DNA of 35,662 nt from Eubacterium sp. GTDB lineage: Bacteria; Bacillota; Clostridia; Oscillospirales; Acutalibacteraceae. Location: assembly GCA_022511225.1 (NCBI GenBank), contig JAFLRZ010000020.1:1-35662 (forward strand), in the 5' to 3' direction. Below the pieces are notes generated by a model. That model was not told the DNA's origin. It saw only the letters and a program-made list of their open reading frames with translations, and made no database searches. The position numbers and the translations under genes are program-made. This document shows, piece by piece, positions 9,721 to 19,738 of the stretch (its first letter is position 1; each line of letters starts with the position of its first letter).

Positions 9721-10353
9721 TTGGAAAGAAAAGTTGTTGTCTTTGACCACCCCTTAATTCAGCACAAGCTCAGCATCCTTCGTTCTACCGAAACAAGCAC
9801 TAAGGATTTTCGCCAGCTTATCAACGAAATTACGGTGCTTATGACTTACGAAGCTACCCGTGATTTACCTACCGAGAACGTCAAGGTCGAAACTCCTTGC
9901 GGTATTGCAGACTGCAAGCAGATTTCAGGCAGAAAGCTTGCTTTCGTGCCTATTCTTCGTGCAGGTCTTGGTATGGTTGACGGTTGCTTAGAGCTCGTTC
10001 CGTCTGCAAGAGTAGGTCATATCGGACTTTACCGTGACGAAAGCACTCACACACCTGTTGAGTATTACTGCAAGCTTCCAAAGGATATTGAAAGCAGAGA
10101 TGTTTTCGTAGTTGACCCTATGCTTGCAACAGGCGGCTCGGCAATTGACGCTATCAATCAGATTAAGCTCAGAAAGCCACGCAAGGTTGTATTTATGTGC
10201 ATCATTGCAGCACCTGAAGGACTTGAAGCTCTTAAGGAAGCTCATCCTGACGTAGATATCTTCTGCGCTGCTCTTGATGAAAAGCTTAATGACGATTGTT
10301 ACATCATCCCCGGTCTTGGTGATGCAGGCGACAGAATTTTCGGCACAAAATAA
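9721..10353 (+). CDS. upp: Uracil phosphoribosyltransferase
   Basis: Converts uracil plus PRPP to UMP in the cytoplasm, the main uracil salvage step. The 210-residue length matches the family. The PRPP-binding loop is [16 protein letters not shown] (about 130-145), and the uracil-site region near the C terminus includes [15 protein letters not shown]. The start codon is TTG at 9721, supported by AGGAGG (9708-9713) 7 nt upstream and by the protein beginning [21 protein letters not shown], the usual Upp start. It forms a transport-plus-capture pair with the permease 39 nt downstream. Confidence 0.97.
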   Translation: MERKVVVFDHPLIQHKLSILRSTETSTKDFRQLINEITVLMTYEATRDLPTENVKVETPCGIADCKQISGRKLAFVPILRAGLGMVDGCLELVPSARVGHIGLYRDESTHTPVEYYCKLPKDIESRDVFVVDPMLATGGSAIDAINQIKLRKPRKVVFMCIIAAPEGLEALKEAHPDVDIFCAALDEKLNDDCYIIPGLGDAGDRIFGTK

Positions 10354-10392
10354 TTTTTAATTATTTTAATTTAATAATGAAAAGGAGAAATT

Positions 10393-11766
10393 ATGGCTAA
10401 AGGAAAAATCAAAGTCGGCACAGACGGCATCTATGATGCTCGCAAGCTCGGCGGCGGAAGAATGGTTGTTCTCGGATTTCAACATATGTTTGCTATGTTC
10501 GGCGCAACTGTAACAGTTCCGCTTTTAACAGGACTTGACATTTCAACAACTCTTTTAATGGCAGGTCTCGGCACACTTTTGTTCCACGTTTTCACAAAGT
10601 TTAAGGTTCCCGCATTCTTAGGCTCATCCTTTGCATTTATCGGTGGTTATACAACGATTGCACCAATGCTTGAGAACGACACACCTAATAAGGAAATGCT
10701 CCCGTACGCTTGCCTCGGTGTAGCCTGTGCAGGTCTTATTTACTTAGTTCTTGCAACTGTTATCAAGCTTATAGGCATCAACAGAGTAATGAAGCTTTTC
10801 CCACCTGTTGTTACAGGTCCTATCATTATCGCTATCGGTCTTGGACTTGCTCCGTCAGCAGTTTCTAACTGTTCATCAAACTGGTGGCTTGCACTTATCG
10901 CACTTGCACTTGTAATTATCTTCAACATCTTCGGTAAGGGTATGGTTAAGATTGTTCCTATCCTCTTAGGCATAATCGGCGCATACACTGTAGCTGCCAT
11001 TGTCGGCAACGGTTTTGGTGTTGAAGGCTTTGCAATCGACTTCTCAGGTGTTAAAGAGGCAGCTTGGATTGGCTTCCCGATTGAGTGGAGCTCAACAGTG
11101 TTCGGCGGTGTACACGACGCAACTAAGGCAATTACTGCAATCATTGCAATTACTCCTATTGCACTTGCTACGGTTATGGAACATATCGGAGACATCTCTG
11201 CTATCAGTGCTACCTGCGGTAAGAATTTCATCAATGAGCCGGGTCTTCACCGTTCACTTGCAGGTGACGGTCTTGCTACAACCATTGCATCACTATTTGG
11301 CGCTCCTGCCAATACAACATACGGCGAGAACACAGGCGTACTTGCTCTTTCAAAGGTTTATGATCCGAGAGTAGTAAGAATTGCAGCTTACTTTGCAATT
11401 TTATTCTCCTTCTGTCCTAAGTTTGCCGCTGTTATCGAGTCTATCCCAGGCGCAGTTGTAGGCGGTATCTCATTCGTTCTTTACGGTATGATTTCTGCAA
11501 TCGGTGTAAGAAATATCGTAGAGGCAAAGGTAGACTTCTCAAAGGCTCGTAACACAATTATCGCGGCTGTCATTCTTGTTTGCGCACTTGGTATTGACAG
11601 TCAAAAAGGTGTTCCGTTCACAATTGGACAGTTTAATGTTAAGCTTTCTGCTCTCGCAGTTGCTGCTATTGCAGGTATTGTTCTTAATGCAATCTTCCCT
11701 GGTAAGGATTACAAATTCTCAGCAGACCCTGTAGCAGAAACAGCAGAAGCATCTGAAGAAAAATAA
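10393..11766 (+). CDS. uraA: Uracil permease, nucleobase:cation symporter-2 family
   Basis: A 457-residue polytopic membrane protein of the UraA/PyrP (NCS2) family with about 14 hydrophobic segments. Family markers include GFQHMFAMFGATVTVPLL near the N terminus, ATVMEHIGDISAISATCGKNF in the middle (the substrate-binding Glu and Asp region) and GAPANTTYGENTGVLALSKVYDPRV. Together with upp it imports uracil by cation symport and traps it as UMP. AAAGGAG precedes the ATG. The tail after about residue 440 is short, acidic and Ala/Glu-rich. A UUCG-loop terminator follows. Confidence 0.95.
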   Translation: MAKGKIKVGTDGIYDARKLGGGRMVVLGFQHMFAMFGATVTVPLLTGLDISTTLLMAGLGTLLFHVFTKFKVPAFLGSSFAFIGGYTTIAPMLENDTPNKEMLPYACLGVACAGLIYLVLATVIKLIGINRVMKLFPPVVTGPIIIAIGLGLAPSAVSNCSSNWWLALIALALVIIFNIFGKGMVKIVPILLGIIGAYTVAAIVGNGFGVEGFAIDFSGVKEAAWIGFPIEWSSTVFGGVHDATKAITAIIAITPIALATVMEHIGDISAISATCGKNFINEPGLHRSLAGDGLATTIASLFGAPANTTYGENTGVLALSKVYDPRVVRIAAYFAILFSFCPKFAAVIESIPGAVVGGISFVLYGMISAIGVRNIVEAKVDFSKARNTIIAAVILVCALGIDSQKGVPFTIGQFNVKLSALAVAAIAGIVLNAIFPGKDYKFSADPVAETAEASEEK

Positions 11767-11780
11767 TTTCAACACAATCT

Positions 11781-11809
11781 AAAGAGCGACTTCGGTCGCT
11801 CTTTTTTTG
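11781..11809 (+). terminator. Rho-independent terminator of upp-uraA
   Basis: Stem AAGAGCGAC, tetraloop TTCG, GTCGCTCTT, then a run of T. It starts 15 nt after the uraA stop. Confidence 0.93.
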
Positions 11810-11857
11810 CCTCCCTTGTTAAAGGGAGGGGGACCACCCCGGTGGCGAGGGATTTCT
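11810..11857 (+). repeat. REP-like palindromic intergenic element
   Basis: A hairpin CCTCCCTT-GTTA-AAGGGAGG (11810-11829) is followed by the small palindrome CCACC-CC-GGTGG and then GCGAGGGATTTCTC. The arrangement resembles the short G-rich palindromic elements scattered in gut Clostridia genomes. Only one copy is seen in this window, so its repeat nature is inferred from general knowledge. It abuts the uraA terminator and lies upstream of the groES promoter. Confidence 0.5.
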
Positions 11858-11954
11858 CACTAACTTTTCTACCCTGACATTTGAAATAAATACACAATTT
11901 TATTTATATAATTTATTGTGTACTAAATATTTTTTGAATTATTTGTTAATACTC

Positions 11955-11982
11955 TTGACAAATGGAAAATTATTGGTAAAAT
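11955..11982 (+). promoter_or_regulatory. Sigma-A promoter of groESL
   Basis: TTGACA (11955-11960), a 16-nt spacer and TAAAAT (11977-11982). The predicted transcription start (about 11989) is immediately before the CIRCE operator, the standard geometry for HrcA repression. Confidence 0.88.
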
Positions 11983-11990
11983 AGAATTTG

Positions 11991-12017
11991 TTAGCACTCG
12001 AAGCACAAGAGTGCTAA
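11991..12017 (+). promoter_or_regulatory. CIRCE operator (HrcA binding site)
   Basis: TTAGCACTC, 9 nt, GAGTGCTAA: a perfect match to the consensus CIRCE inverted repeat, placed between the promoter and groES. This shows heat-shock control of groESL by HrcA. hrcA itself is not in the window. Confidence 0.98.
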
Positions 12018-12042
12018 CCGAAAAATGTAAATCTTATGATGA

Positions 12043-12324
<282 letters not shown>

Positions 12325-12339
12325 TTTTCGAAAGGATGA

Positions 12340-13986
<1,647 letters not shown>

Positions 13987-14003
13987 TATTAATTCCTGAT
14001 TTC

Positions 14004-14034
14004 AAAGGGCGGTGTTTTTCATCGCTCTTTTTTT
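14004..14034 (+). terminator. Rho-independent terminator of groESL
   Basis: An 11-bp stem, AAAGGGCGGTG, loop TTTTT, CATCGCTCTTT (two G-U pairs), followed by TTTT. It directly precedes the padR promoter. Confidence 0.88.
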
Positions 14035-14035
14035 C

Positions 14036-14089
14036 TTGACAAATTTAATACCTCGTGTTATTATGTATATACATCGAAAATAGAGGTAT
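14036..14089 (+). promoter_or_regulatory. padR promoter with palindromic operators
   Basis: TTGACA (14036-14041), a 17-nt spacer and TATTAT (14059-14064). Overlapping the -10 is the perfect palindrome ATGTATATACAT (14063-14074), which carries the ATGT...ACAT half-sites typical of PadR operators. A second inverted repeat, ATACCTC (14048-14054) / GAGGTAT (14083-14089), brackets it and ends next to the ribosome site. Autorepression by the PadR protein is the likely function (inference). Confidence 0.75.
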
Positions 14090-14101
14090 GAGGTGATTGC
14101 T

Positions 14102-14428
14102 ATGAAGATTAGTAAAGAATTATTGAAAGGAAGTTCAGCTGTTCTTGTTTTAAGCGTGCTGAAGAACAAGGATTTATACGGCTACAAAATTATCAGAGAA
14201 ATAGAAATTCGTTCAGATAATACTTTTTCTATGAGCGAAGGGTCACTCTATCCTATTCTCCACGCGCTTGAAAAGGAAAAATATCTTGTTTCATACTGGG
14301 AAGAGCACGATGGCAGAAACCGAAAATACTATCATCTTACAAAGAACGGATTAAAACTTCTCGAATCAAAGAAAGAGGAATGGAAGTTATACTCGAGCTC
14401 TGTGAATAAAGTACTCAGCTTTTCTTGA
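14102..14428 (+). CDS. PadR-family transcriptional repressor
   Basis: A 108-residue winged-helix regulator: KISKELLKGSSAVLVLSVLKNKDLYGYKIIREIE is the PadR N-terminal signature, and MSEGSLYPILHALEKEKYLVSYWEEHDGRNRKYYHLTKNGLKLL is the recognition helix and wing. ATG 14102 is chosen over the upstream GTG (14093) because GAGGTG sits 6 nt before it and includes that GTG. PadR proteins commonly repress their own operon and respond to membrane or antimicrobial stress. The downstream gene encodes a HAAS-type membrane protein, the usual PadR partner in Firmicutes. Atypically short C-terminal dimer region, as in PadR subfamily 2. Confidence 0.92.
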   Translation: MKISKELLKGSSAVLVLSVLKNKDLYGYKIIREIEIRSDNTFSMSEGSLYPILHALEKEKYLVSYWEEHDGRNRKYYHLTKNGLKLLESKKEEWKLYSSSVNKVLSFS

Positions 14429-14448
14429 TTTTGCAGGAGGAAAACAAT

Positions 14449-15681
14449 ATGAAAGATTACGTTTCTGCTGCTTTGGATAAAATTTATAATAAAAACCATA
14501 AAAAGCTAATAAGCAAAGAGCTGCAGGCTCATATTGATGACAGGACAGAGTATTATATCAGCGCAGGCTATGATGAAGAAACGGCTCGTATTAAAGCAAA
14601 CGACGATATGGGCGAGGATGCCGAAACAGTAGGTCAGCAGTTGAATTTTATTCATGCGAATTACTCTTTTTTGAATATAGTTTTTGCACTTCTTAATGTT
14701 GCACTGCTTCTCTATGTTTTTATATTTGTATTTTTCAGCGGGGAATATGAGGAGAACGCTGGTATATTTTTTAATCTTATGGGATACAGGCATTTTTATA
14801 TTCTTTCGGCATTTGTTATTATAATGCTCGCCGAGCTTTATGTTGCATTAAAGCTCAAGCTGATGTTTACCACAGTCTGTATTGTGCTGAATTTTATTAT
14901 CTATGGCTTTACGACAGGCTACGTTCCGACAATGTTTGCACTCTATAAGCTTCTTAAAGGGGAGCTTCAAAGCTATGCAAATTTCACTGCTTTTTATCAT
15001 GTAAAGCTTGAAAATGAAGGTGTAGTAAGCATTATGTCCGGAGCGTTTGTCGCAGTCTGTATTTTGCTTTCGCTGTTATCACTTTATGTCGTCTTTCGCT
15101 TTTTGATGATGAAATACAGGCATAAAACAGTCAGGTTAGAAAGCAGATTAAAAAGTATGATTTTAATACTGCTGTTTTTTGTAAGTGCCATATTCGGCTG
15201 TGCCTGCTTTGCACTTGAACGGGTAGGTGATGATACTGCACCGTTATTTAATGGCGTCTATGTAATAGAGAGTGATGAGCCTGTCAATCCTGAAAGTATA
15301 AAGGATTACGATATAAACTACTTGTATGTGCACGATGACTGGGGAGATGTGCATATGCACTATGATGAACAGACCTTCTATTCAGAGAACGGTGAATCCG
15401 AAGCTATAGAAGAATCTGAATCGTATGAATTCATTATTGAAGGCGAGACGGATGTTTCCTGCAAGGTTGAGAAGGCTTACGCTGAGTTCAAGCCGACCAA
15501 AAAGTATGTAATGGTTGTACCTGTTTTTGATGTTCAAGACAAAAATGGTGATTATATTACAGAAGCAGATTTTGATAAGGGTGAGTGGCTCGATACCTCG
15601 AAAGAACATACGGTTGTTCTTGATGACTGTAAACTCTATGGAATAGTTTACAAAACGACGATAAAGACTCATAAAAGATAG
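14449..15681 (+). CDS. Membrane protein with N-terminal HAAS-like domain
   Basis: A 410-residue protein. Residues 1-65 (KDYVSAALDKIYNKNHKKLISKELQAHIDDRTEYYISAGYDEETARIKANDDMGE) match the HAAS/DUF1700 pattern, a small helical cytosolic domain nearly always paired with PadR. Five or so hydrophobic segments follow (about 70-280), then an acidic C-terminal region of about 130 residues without recognised fold, probably outside the membrane. The ORF is open from 14425, but AGGAGG (14435-14440) supports ATG 14449. It lies 20 nt after padR. Role: probably a membrane sensor or effector working with the PadR repressor (inference from context). Confidence 0.8.
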   Translation: MKDYVSAALDKIYNKNHKKLISKELQAHIDDRTEYYISAGYDEETARIKANDDMGEDAETVGQQLNFIHANYSFLNIVFALLNVALLLYVFIFVFFSGEYEENAGIFFNLMGYRHFYILSAFVIIMLAELYVALKLKLMFTTVCIVLNFIIYGFTTGYVPTMFALYKLLKGELQSYANFTAFYHVKLENEGVVSIMSGAFVAVCILLSLLSLYVVFRFLMMKYRHKTVRLESRLKSMILILLFFVSAIFGCACFALERVGDDTAPLFNGVYVIESDEPVNPESIKDYDINYLYVHDDWGDVHMHYDEQTFYSENGESEAIEESESYEFIIEGETDVSCKVEKAYAEFKPTKKYVMVVPVFDVQDKNGDYITEADFDKGEWLDTSKEHTVVLDDCKLYGIVYKTTIKTHKR

Positions 15682-15734
15682 CCTTCGTTTTCACCTGAAA
15701 AATTGCTGACAAATGATTGATTGCATTTTAGACA

Positions 15735-15803
15735 TATTGATGGTATAAAAAGCTGTTCAACCCTTTTTTAGGGTGCTGTCAGGCAACATCGGCAGCGTTT
15801 TTG
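15735..15803 (+). promoter_or_regulatory. T-box-like partial leader / attenuator upstream of the XRE gene
   Basis: The stretch from ATTGATGG to AACCCTTTTTTAG (15737-15771) closely matches the 5' strand of the stem I proposed for the leader at 17374-17408, sharing AAAAAGC-x-G-TT-x-AACCCTTTTTT. It is followed by a hairpin GCTGTC / GGCAGC (15775-15796) and GTTTTTG, which could also be a weak terminator for the padR pair. No T-box antiterminator sequence (GGTACC-like) follows before 15911. It is therefore either a truncated T-box copy or an independent structured leader. The rest of the 229-nt gap (15682-15910) holds only an imperfect CTGACA/TAACAA promoter candidate near 15858. Confidence 0.45.
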
Positions 15804-15910
15804 TTAAAATTCTCACTTTGCGAGAGTAAATAACGCTTTAAGTTCTGTATTTCTCTCTGACAGTTTGGTAGGATAAAGATAACAAATACGTTTCATTTGG
15901 AGGGAACAAT

Positions 15911-17305
15911 ATGGAAGAAAAATCTATAGGCAGATTTATTGCTGTACTGCGCAAGGCAAACGGTATGACACAAAAGCAGTTAGCTGAAAAGCTTAATGTG
16001 TCCGATAAGGCTGTCAGCCGTTGGGAAAGAGATGAAACCGCACCTGATATATCTTTGATACCAGTTATTGCGGATTTATTCGGGATAACATGTGATGAAC
16101 TTTTATGCGGTGAACGCAAATTTAAAAATGATAGTTTTTCAGGCGATGAAGAAGCATTATCTGCAAAAGGGGAAAAGCAACGCCGCAGAATTATATCGGT
16201 TAGCTTATCTGAATTTAAAAACAGAAGTATCATTTCCTGTTCGATTGCTTTTGCCGGACTGATTGTCGCAATGATATGCAATTTTGCTTTTTCCAGAGCA
16301 GTGATCGGATTTTTTATCGCTGTAATCTTTTATTTGGTTGCTACCGTATGTCATGCAATATTTGTTAATAAGGCATTTTTGTCTGTTGCGGATGATGATT
16401 TTTCGCAAACGGAAATAAAGCAATTCAAATCATCTGTTATTAAAATTGCAGAATATATTGCAGCTCTTGTTTCGTTTTTGTTCGCTGTTTCCTTGCCGCT
16501 CGTTGCAAATCCTATAAATTTTGATATGGATGCTTACATAGGTATACTTCCTGTTACGTGGCTTGCATACGGCGCGTTGTATGGTGTTGTTATATTGATA
16601 ATATGCTTCGCCGTTTGCCGTATTATCAATTTAACGCTGACCAAAAGAGGATTACTTGCCCCGAAAGTAAATAGCAGAGCGGAGCATAATTTAATACTTC
16701 TTTTAATCTGCACGGTAGTTTTATCGATTGTTGTAGCTTCTACATTCGGTATTTATTGTGCAATTACAGATGACGGCTATTGGCCCAAATTTGCAGACGG
16801 AACTGTTTTTGAGGACTATGAGAGTTTTGCCGAATTTATGGAAAAGGATGTTTCAATCGCAGAAACGAACTTAAATTCTGATAATGCAAATTCTCATATT
16901 AGCGAAGAAGTTTATTTGGAATACGATGATGACGGTTACGTAGATCCCGCTCCGAATACAGACGAATATTATAATATATATATCAGTGACTATTTTGAAG
17001 ATTCGCCTTACGGAATTTATGATGATTATGTCCGAATAGTAATAAAAGATGCTGATGGCAAAACAGTTGTTGACTGCATAAGAAAGAATGAAACAGTAGT
17101 CAACATTGAATACGGCGACTTAGAGAACGGCTTTCTGCCGATAAAGGTTGTTACCTTGGATGAGAGTGCCGTCGGTCAACAGCGTTTGATGCGTATTAAA
17201 ACAGCATTTATTGCGGTATATGTGATAGAAACGGTTATTGCGATTTTTGTTTATATTAAAAAAAGACAAAAGGTCGGCGATAAAAATACAAATTTTGGAT
17301 ATTAA
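15911..17305 (+). CDS. XRE-family HTH regulator fused to a membrane domain
   Basis: A 464-residue protein. Residues 6-65 form a classic XRE/Cro-type helix-turn-helix (RKANGMTQKQLAEKLNVSDKAVSRWERDETAPDISLIPVIADLFGITCDELL). After a linker come about four to six hydrophobic segments (residues 100-290), then an acidic Asp/Tyr-rich region (about 290-430) likely on the outside, and a final membrane segment. This is the architecture of membrane-tethered one-component regulators common in Clostridia. Ligand and targets are unknown. GGAGGG precedes the ATG. It sits between the PadR module and the T-box operon and has its own leader; the AT-rich composition resembles the accessory genes at 371-3135. 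Confidence 0.82.
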   Translation: MEEKSIGRFIAVLRKANGMTQKQLAEKLNVSDKAVSRWERDETAPDISLIPVIADLFGITCDELLCGERKFKNDSFSGDEEALSAKGEKQRRRIISVSLSEFKNRSIISCSIAFAGLIVAMICNFAFSRAVIGFFIAVIFYLVATVCHAIFVNKAFLSVADDDFSQTEIKQFKSSVIKIAEYIAALVSFLFAVSLPLVANPINFDMDAYIGILPVTWLAYGALYGVVILIICFAVCRIINLTLTKRGLLAPKVNSRAEHNLILLLICTVVLSIVVASTFGIYCAITDDGYWPKFADGTVFEDYESFAEFMEKDVSIAETNLNSDNANSHISEEVYLEYDDDGYVDPAPNTDEYYNIYISDYFEDSPYGIYDDYVRIVIKDADGKTVVDCIRKNETVVNIEYGDLENGFLPIKVVTLDESAVGQQRLMRIKTAFIAVYVIETVIAIFVYIKKRQKVGDKNTNFGY

Positions 17306-17314
17306 AAAATATTG

Positions 17315-17343
17315 TTGACAAAAGCAGTTTCTTGTATTATAAT
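17315..17343 (+). promoter_or_regulatory. Consensus sigma-A promoter of the T-box/oxidoreductase operon
   Basis: TTGACA (17315-17320), a 17-nt spacer and TATAAT (17338-17343), a perfect match at both boxes. Such strength is typical when control is by downstream attenuation. It starts 10 nt after the XRE stop codon. Confidence 0.92.
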
Positions 17344-17349
17344 CTATTC

Positions 17350-17612
17350 ACTAATAAATATTTTTAAACACGTTGACGGGAACAAAAAGCGGTTTAACCC
17401 TTTTTTCAGAGAACTGCCGGATGGTGCGAGGCAGTAAAAGATAGACCGTAATATCATCCCCGAGTGGCTGTGCTGAATTTCAGTAGGTGCAGACGGCATT
17501 CGCCGTTATCGGATAGTCTATGTTAGTAGATAAAGTGCGTTAGTGATAACGAAAAAGAGTGGTACCACGGTAATTTTATCGTCTCTTTGCCTTAGGGCAG
17601 AGAGGCGTTTTT
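17350..17612 (+). promoter_or_regulatory. T-box riboswitch, probable tRNA-Ile sensor (AUC specifier)
   Basis: The gap between 17305 and 17652 is filled by this leader. The T-box core AAGAGTGGTACCACGG is at 17555-17570; its TGGT would pair with an ACCA tRNA end. It is followed by a 12-bp terminator hairpin (17580-17607, loop TTAG) and TTTTTG. Distal stem I is seen as ACTGCC / GGCAGT around the loop GGATGGTGCGA, below it CTTTT/AAAAG with an AGAGA bulge, then GCGGTTT / AGACCGT. The lower stem CGGG/CCCG leaves AATATCATC on the 3' side of the specifier loop, reading ATC (17453-17455, Ile) followed by A. tRNA-Ile has discriminator A, consistent with TGGT. The T-box call is firm; the specifier is my manual fold. 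Confidence 0.88.
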
Positions 17613-17651
17613 GTTTTATATATAATTCTCTAAAGAAAGAGGTAGATTATA

Positions 17652-18224
17652 ATGTCAGATTTAGTAGAAATCCGTTGGCACGGCAGAGGAGGTCAGGGCG
17701 CAAAAACTGCGGCACTGCTTCTTGCCGACGTTGCATTTAAGACAGGCAGATACGTTCAGGGCTTCCCTGAATACGGTCCCGAGCGAATGGGCGCTCCGAT
17801 TACTGCATATAACAGAATAAGCTCTGATGAAATTCGTGTTCATTCAAATATCTATGAGCCTGATTTTGTCGTAGTCGTTGATTCAGGACTTCTTGACGTT
17901 GTAGACGTAACAAACGGACTTAAGGAGGAAGGCGCAATCGTTGTCAATACCTCTCGTCCGGCAGAGGAAATCCGTGCTAAACTTAACGGCTATAAGGGCA
18001 AGCTCTATTGCATCAACGCAAGAAAGGTTTCCGAGGCCTGCCTTGGCAGATATTTTCCTAATACACCAATGCTTGCAGCAATCGTTAAGGTTTCAGGCGT
18101 AATGGATAAGGAAACGTTCTTCAAGGAAATGGAAATTTCATTCCGTCATAAATTTGCATCAAAGCCGGAAGTAATAGAGGGCAATATGAACGCTCTTCAT
18201 ATGGCTTTTGATGAGCTGAAATAA
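17652..18224 (+). CDS. 2-oxoacid:ferredoxin oxidoreductase, gamma subunit
   Basis: A 190-residue subunit of the four-subunit POR/VOR/KOR family, with the gamma motif EIRWHGRGGQGAKTA (about 6-20) and GFPEYGPERMGAPITAYNRIS, which help bind CoA. The complex interconverts a 2-oxoacid plus CoA with acyl-CoA, CO2 and reduced ferredoxin in the cytoplasm. It is the first gene after the T-box, with GAGGT 9 nt before the ATG. Gene order gamma-delta-alpha-beta is that of archaeal and Thermotoga pyruvate and 2-ketoisovalerate enzymes. Sequence motifs alone cannot fix the 2-oxoacid, but the isoleucine-type leader points to branched-chain substrates. Confidence 0.9.
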   Translation: MSDLVEIRWHGRGGQGAKTAALLLADVAFKTGRYVQGFPEYGPERMGAPITAYNRISSDEIRVHSNIYEPDFVVVVDSGLLDVVDVTNGLKEEGAIVVNTSRPAEEIRAKLNGYKGKLYCINARKVSEACLGRYFPNTPMLAAIVKVSGVMDKETFFKEMEISFRHKFASKPEVIEGNMNALHMAFDELK

Positions 18225-18239
18225 GGAGGTACATAGAAT

Positions 18240-18542
18240 ATGAAATCAGATATCAATAAGCTTCATCTTGAATGCTCTTGGAAAGATTTGACCGAGGGCA
18301 TGCAGATATACGGTGAAAAGACCTCCGAATCATTTAATACAGGTGAGTGGACTTCCGTTCAGCCTGAAATTGATGAAGAAAAGTGTATTCATTGCATGAT
18401 GTGCGTTCCTGTTTGTCCCGACAGCTGTATTCCTGTTGTTGACGGCAAACGCGGTGCATTCGACTATGACCATTGTAAAGGCTGCGGCATTTGCGTAAAG
18501 AGCTGCCACGTCGGTGCAATCACTATGAAGGGGGTAAGATAA
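18240..18542 (+). CDS. 2-oxoacid:ferredoxin oxidoreductase, delta (2x[4Fe-4S]) subunit
   Basis: A 100-residue ferredoxin-like subunit that passes electrons from the catalytic core to external ferredoxin. Two cluster motifs are visible: Cys49-x2-Cys52-x2-Cys55-x3-Cys59-Pro, and Cys79-x2-Cys82-x2-Cys85-x3-Cys89. The second has His instead of the usual Pro after the last Cys. About 45 N-terminal residues precede the clusters, as in PorD/VorD proteins. AAGGAGG precedes the ATG; the alpha-subunit gene starts 1 nt after its stop, implying tight coupling. Confidence 0.93.
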   Translation: MKSDINKLHLECSWKDLTEGMQIYGEKTSESFNTGEWTSVQPEIDEEKCIHCMMCVPVCPDSCIPVVDGKRGAFDYDHCKGCGICVKSCHVGAITMKGVR

Positions 18543-18543
18543 T

Positions 18544-19725
18544 ATGGCTCGTAAGGACAGATTAAGCGGTAACGAGGCAGTAGCAGAGGCTCTTCGCCAG
18601 ATTAATCCTGACGTAATGGCGGCATTCCCGATTACTCCTTCAACCGAAATTCCACAGTATTTTTCAAAGCTTGTTGCAAACGGACAGGTTGACAGCGAGT
18701 TCATCCCTGTTGAGTCAGAGCATTCTGCAATGTCTGCAGTAATCGGTTCTCAGGCAGCAGGCGCAAGAAGTGTTACAGCTACCTCGTCAGCAGGTATGGC
18801 GCTTATGTGGGAGGAGCTTTACCTCGCCTCATCTAACAGACTTCCGTGCGTTCTTACACTTGTAAACAGAGCACTTTCAGGTCCTATTAATATCAACTGC
18901 GACCACAGTGACTCTATGGGCGCAAGAGATTCAGGCTGGATTCAGATTTACGCTGAAAACAATCAGGAGGTTTACGATAATCTTTGTATGGCATACAGAA
19001 TTGCCGAGCATAAGGACGTTATGCTTCCTGTAATGATTTGTCAGGACGGTTTCATTACCTCTCACGCAGTTGAGAATATCGTTCTCAACGAGGACGACGA
19101 GGTTAAGAATTTCGTCGGTGAGTATAATCCCGAAAATTCACTTCTCAATCCTGAATGTCCTATGGCTGTTGGTCCGTATAGCGTAAGTAACTATTACTTC
19201 GAAGCTAAGAGAGCACAGGCTGAGGCACTTAAGAATGCTAAGCAGGTTACTCTTGACGTTGCTAAGGAGTATGCAAAGTTTTCAGGCAGAGAATACGGAC
19301 TGTTTGAAGAATATAAAATGGACGATGCAGAATATGCAGTAGTTATTATCGGTTCTGCAGCAGGTACCTCAAAGGATGCTGTTGATAAGCTTCGTGCTAA
19401 CGGTGTCAAGGCAGGACTTATTAAGATAAGACTCTTCAGACCTTTCCCCGCAGAAGAAATTGCCGAAAGCCTTAAGGGTGTCAAGGCAGTAGCTCTTATG
19501 GACAGAACTGAAAGCTACAACGATAACTGCGGTCCTATCGGTGCAGAGGTAACAACTGCACTTTACAGAGCAAAGAGCGATACTCTTGCAGTAAACTACG
19601 TTTACGGTCTTGGCGGAAGAGACGTCAAGGTTTCGGATATGATTAACGTATATAACGAGCTCGAAAAGATTGCCGCTGACGGCAAGGTTGAAAATCCGTA
19701 TCGCTATATGGGCGTTAGAGAGTAA
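18544..19725 (+). CDS. 2-oxoacid:ferredoxin oxidoreductase, alpha subunit
   Basis: A 393-residue alpha subunit (domains I and II of the POR fold). Visible features: SGNEAVAEALRQINPDVMAAFPITPSTEIPQYF near the N terminus, ESEHSAMSAVIGSQAAGARSVTATSSAGMALMWEELY (the conserved region contacting TPP and the substrate), then the domain II segment AVVIIGSAAGTSKDAVDKLRANGVKAGLIKIRLFRPFP. The closest named types are PorA and VorB; the length fits either. GGGGGTAAG just before the ATG serves as ribosome site and overlaps the end of the delta gene. Confidence 0.92.
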   Translation: MARKDRLSGNEAVAEALRQINPDVMAAFPITPSTEIPQYFSKLVANGQVDSEFIPVESEHSAMSAVIGSQAAGARSVTATSSAGMALMWEELYLASSNRLPCVLTLVNRALSGPININCDHSDSMGARDSGWIQIYAENNQEVYDNLCMAYRIAEHKDVMLPVMICQDGFITSHAVENIVLNEDDEVKNFVGEYNPENSLLNPECPMAVGPYSVSNYYFEAKRAQAEALKNAKQVTLDVAKEYAKFSGREYGLFEEYKMDDAEYAVVIIGSAAGTSKDAVDKLRANGVKAGLIKIRLFRPFPAEEIAESLKGVKAVALMDRTESYNDNCGPIGAEVTTALYRAKSDTLAVNYVYGLGGRDVKVSDMINVYNELEKIAADGKVENPYRYMGVRE

Positions 19726-19738
19726 GGAGGCGATTTTA

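Noticed and set aside
10740-11234. Minus-strand ORF of 164 codons
   Set aside because: Shadow of the uraA gene on the opposite strand, with low-complexity translation.
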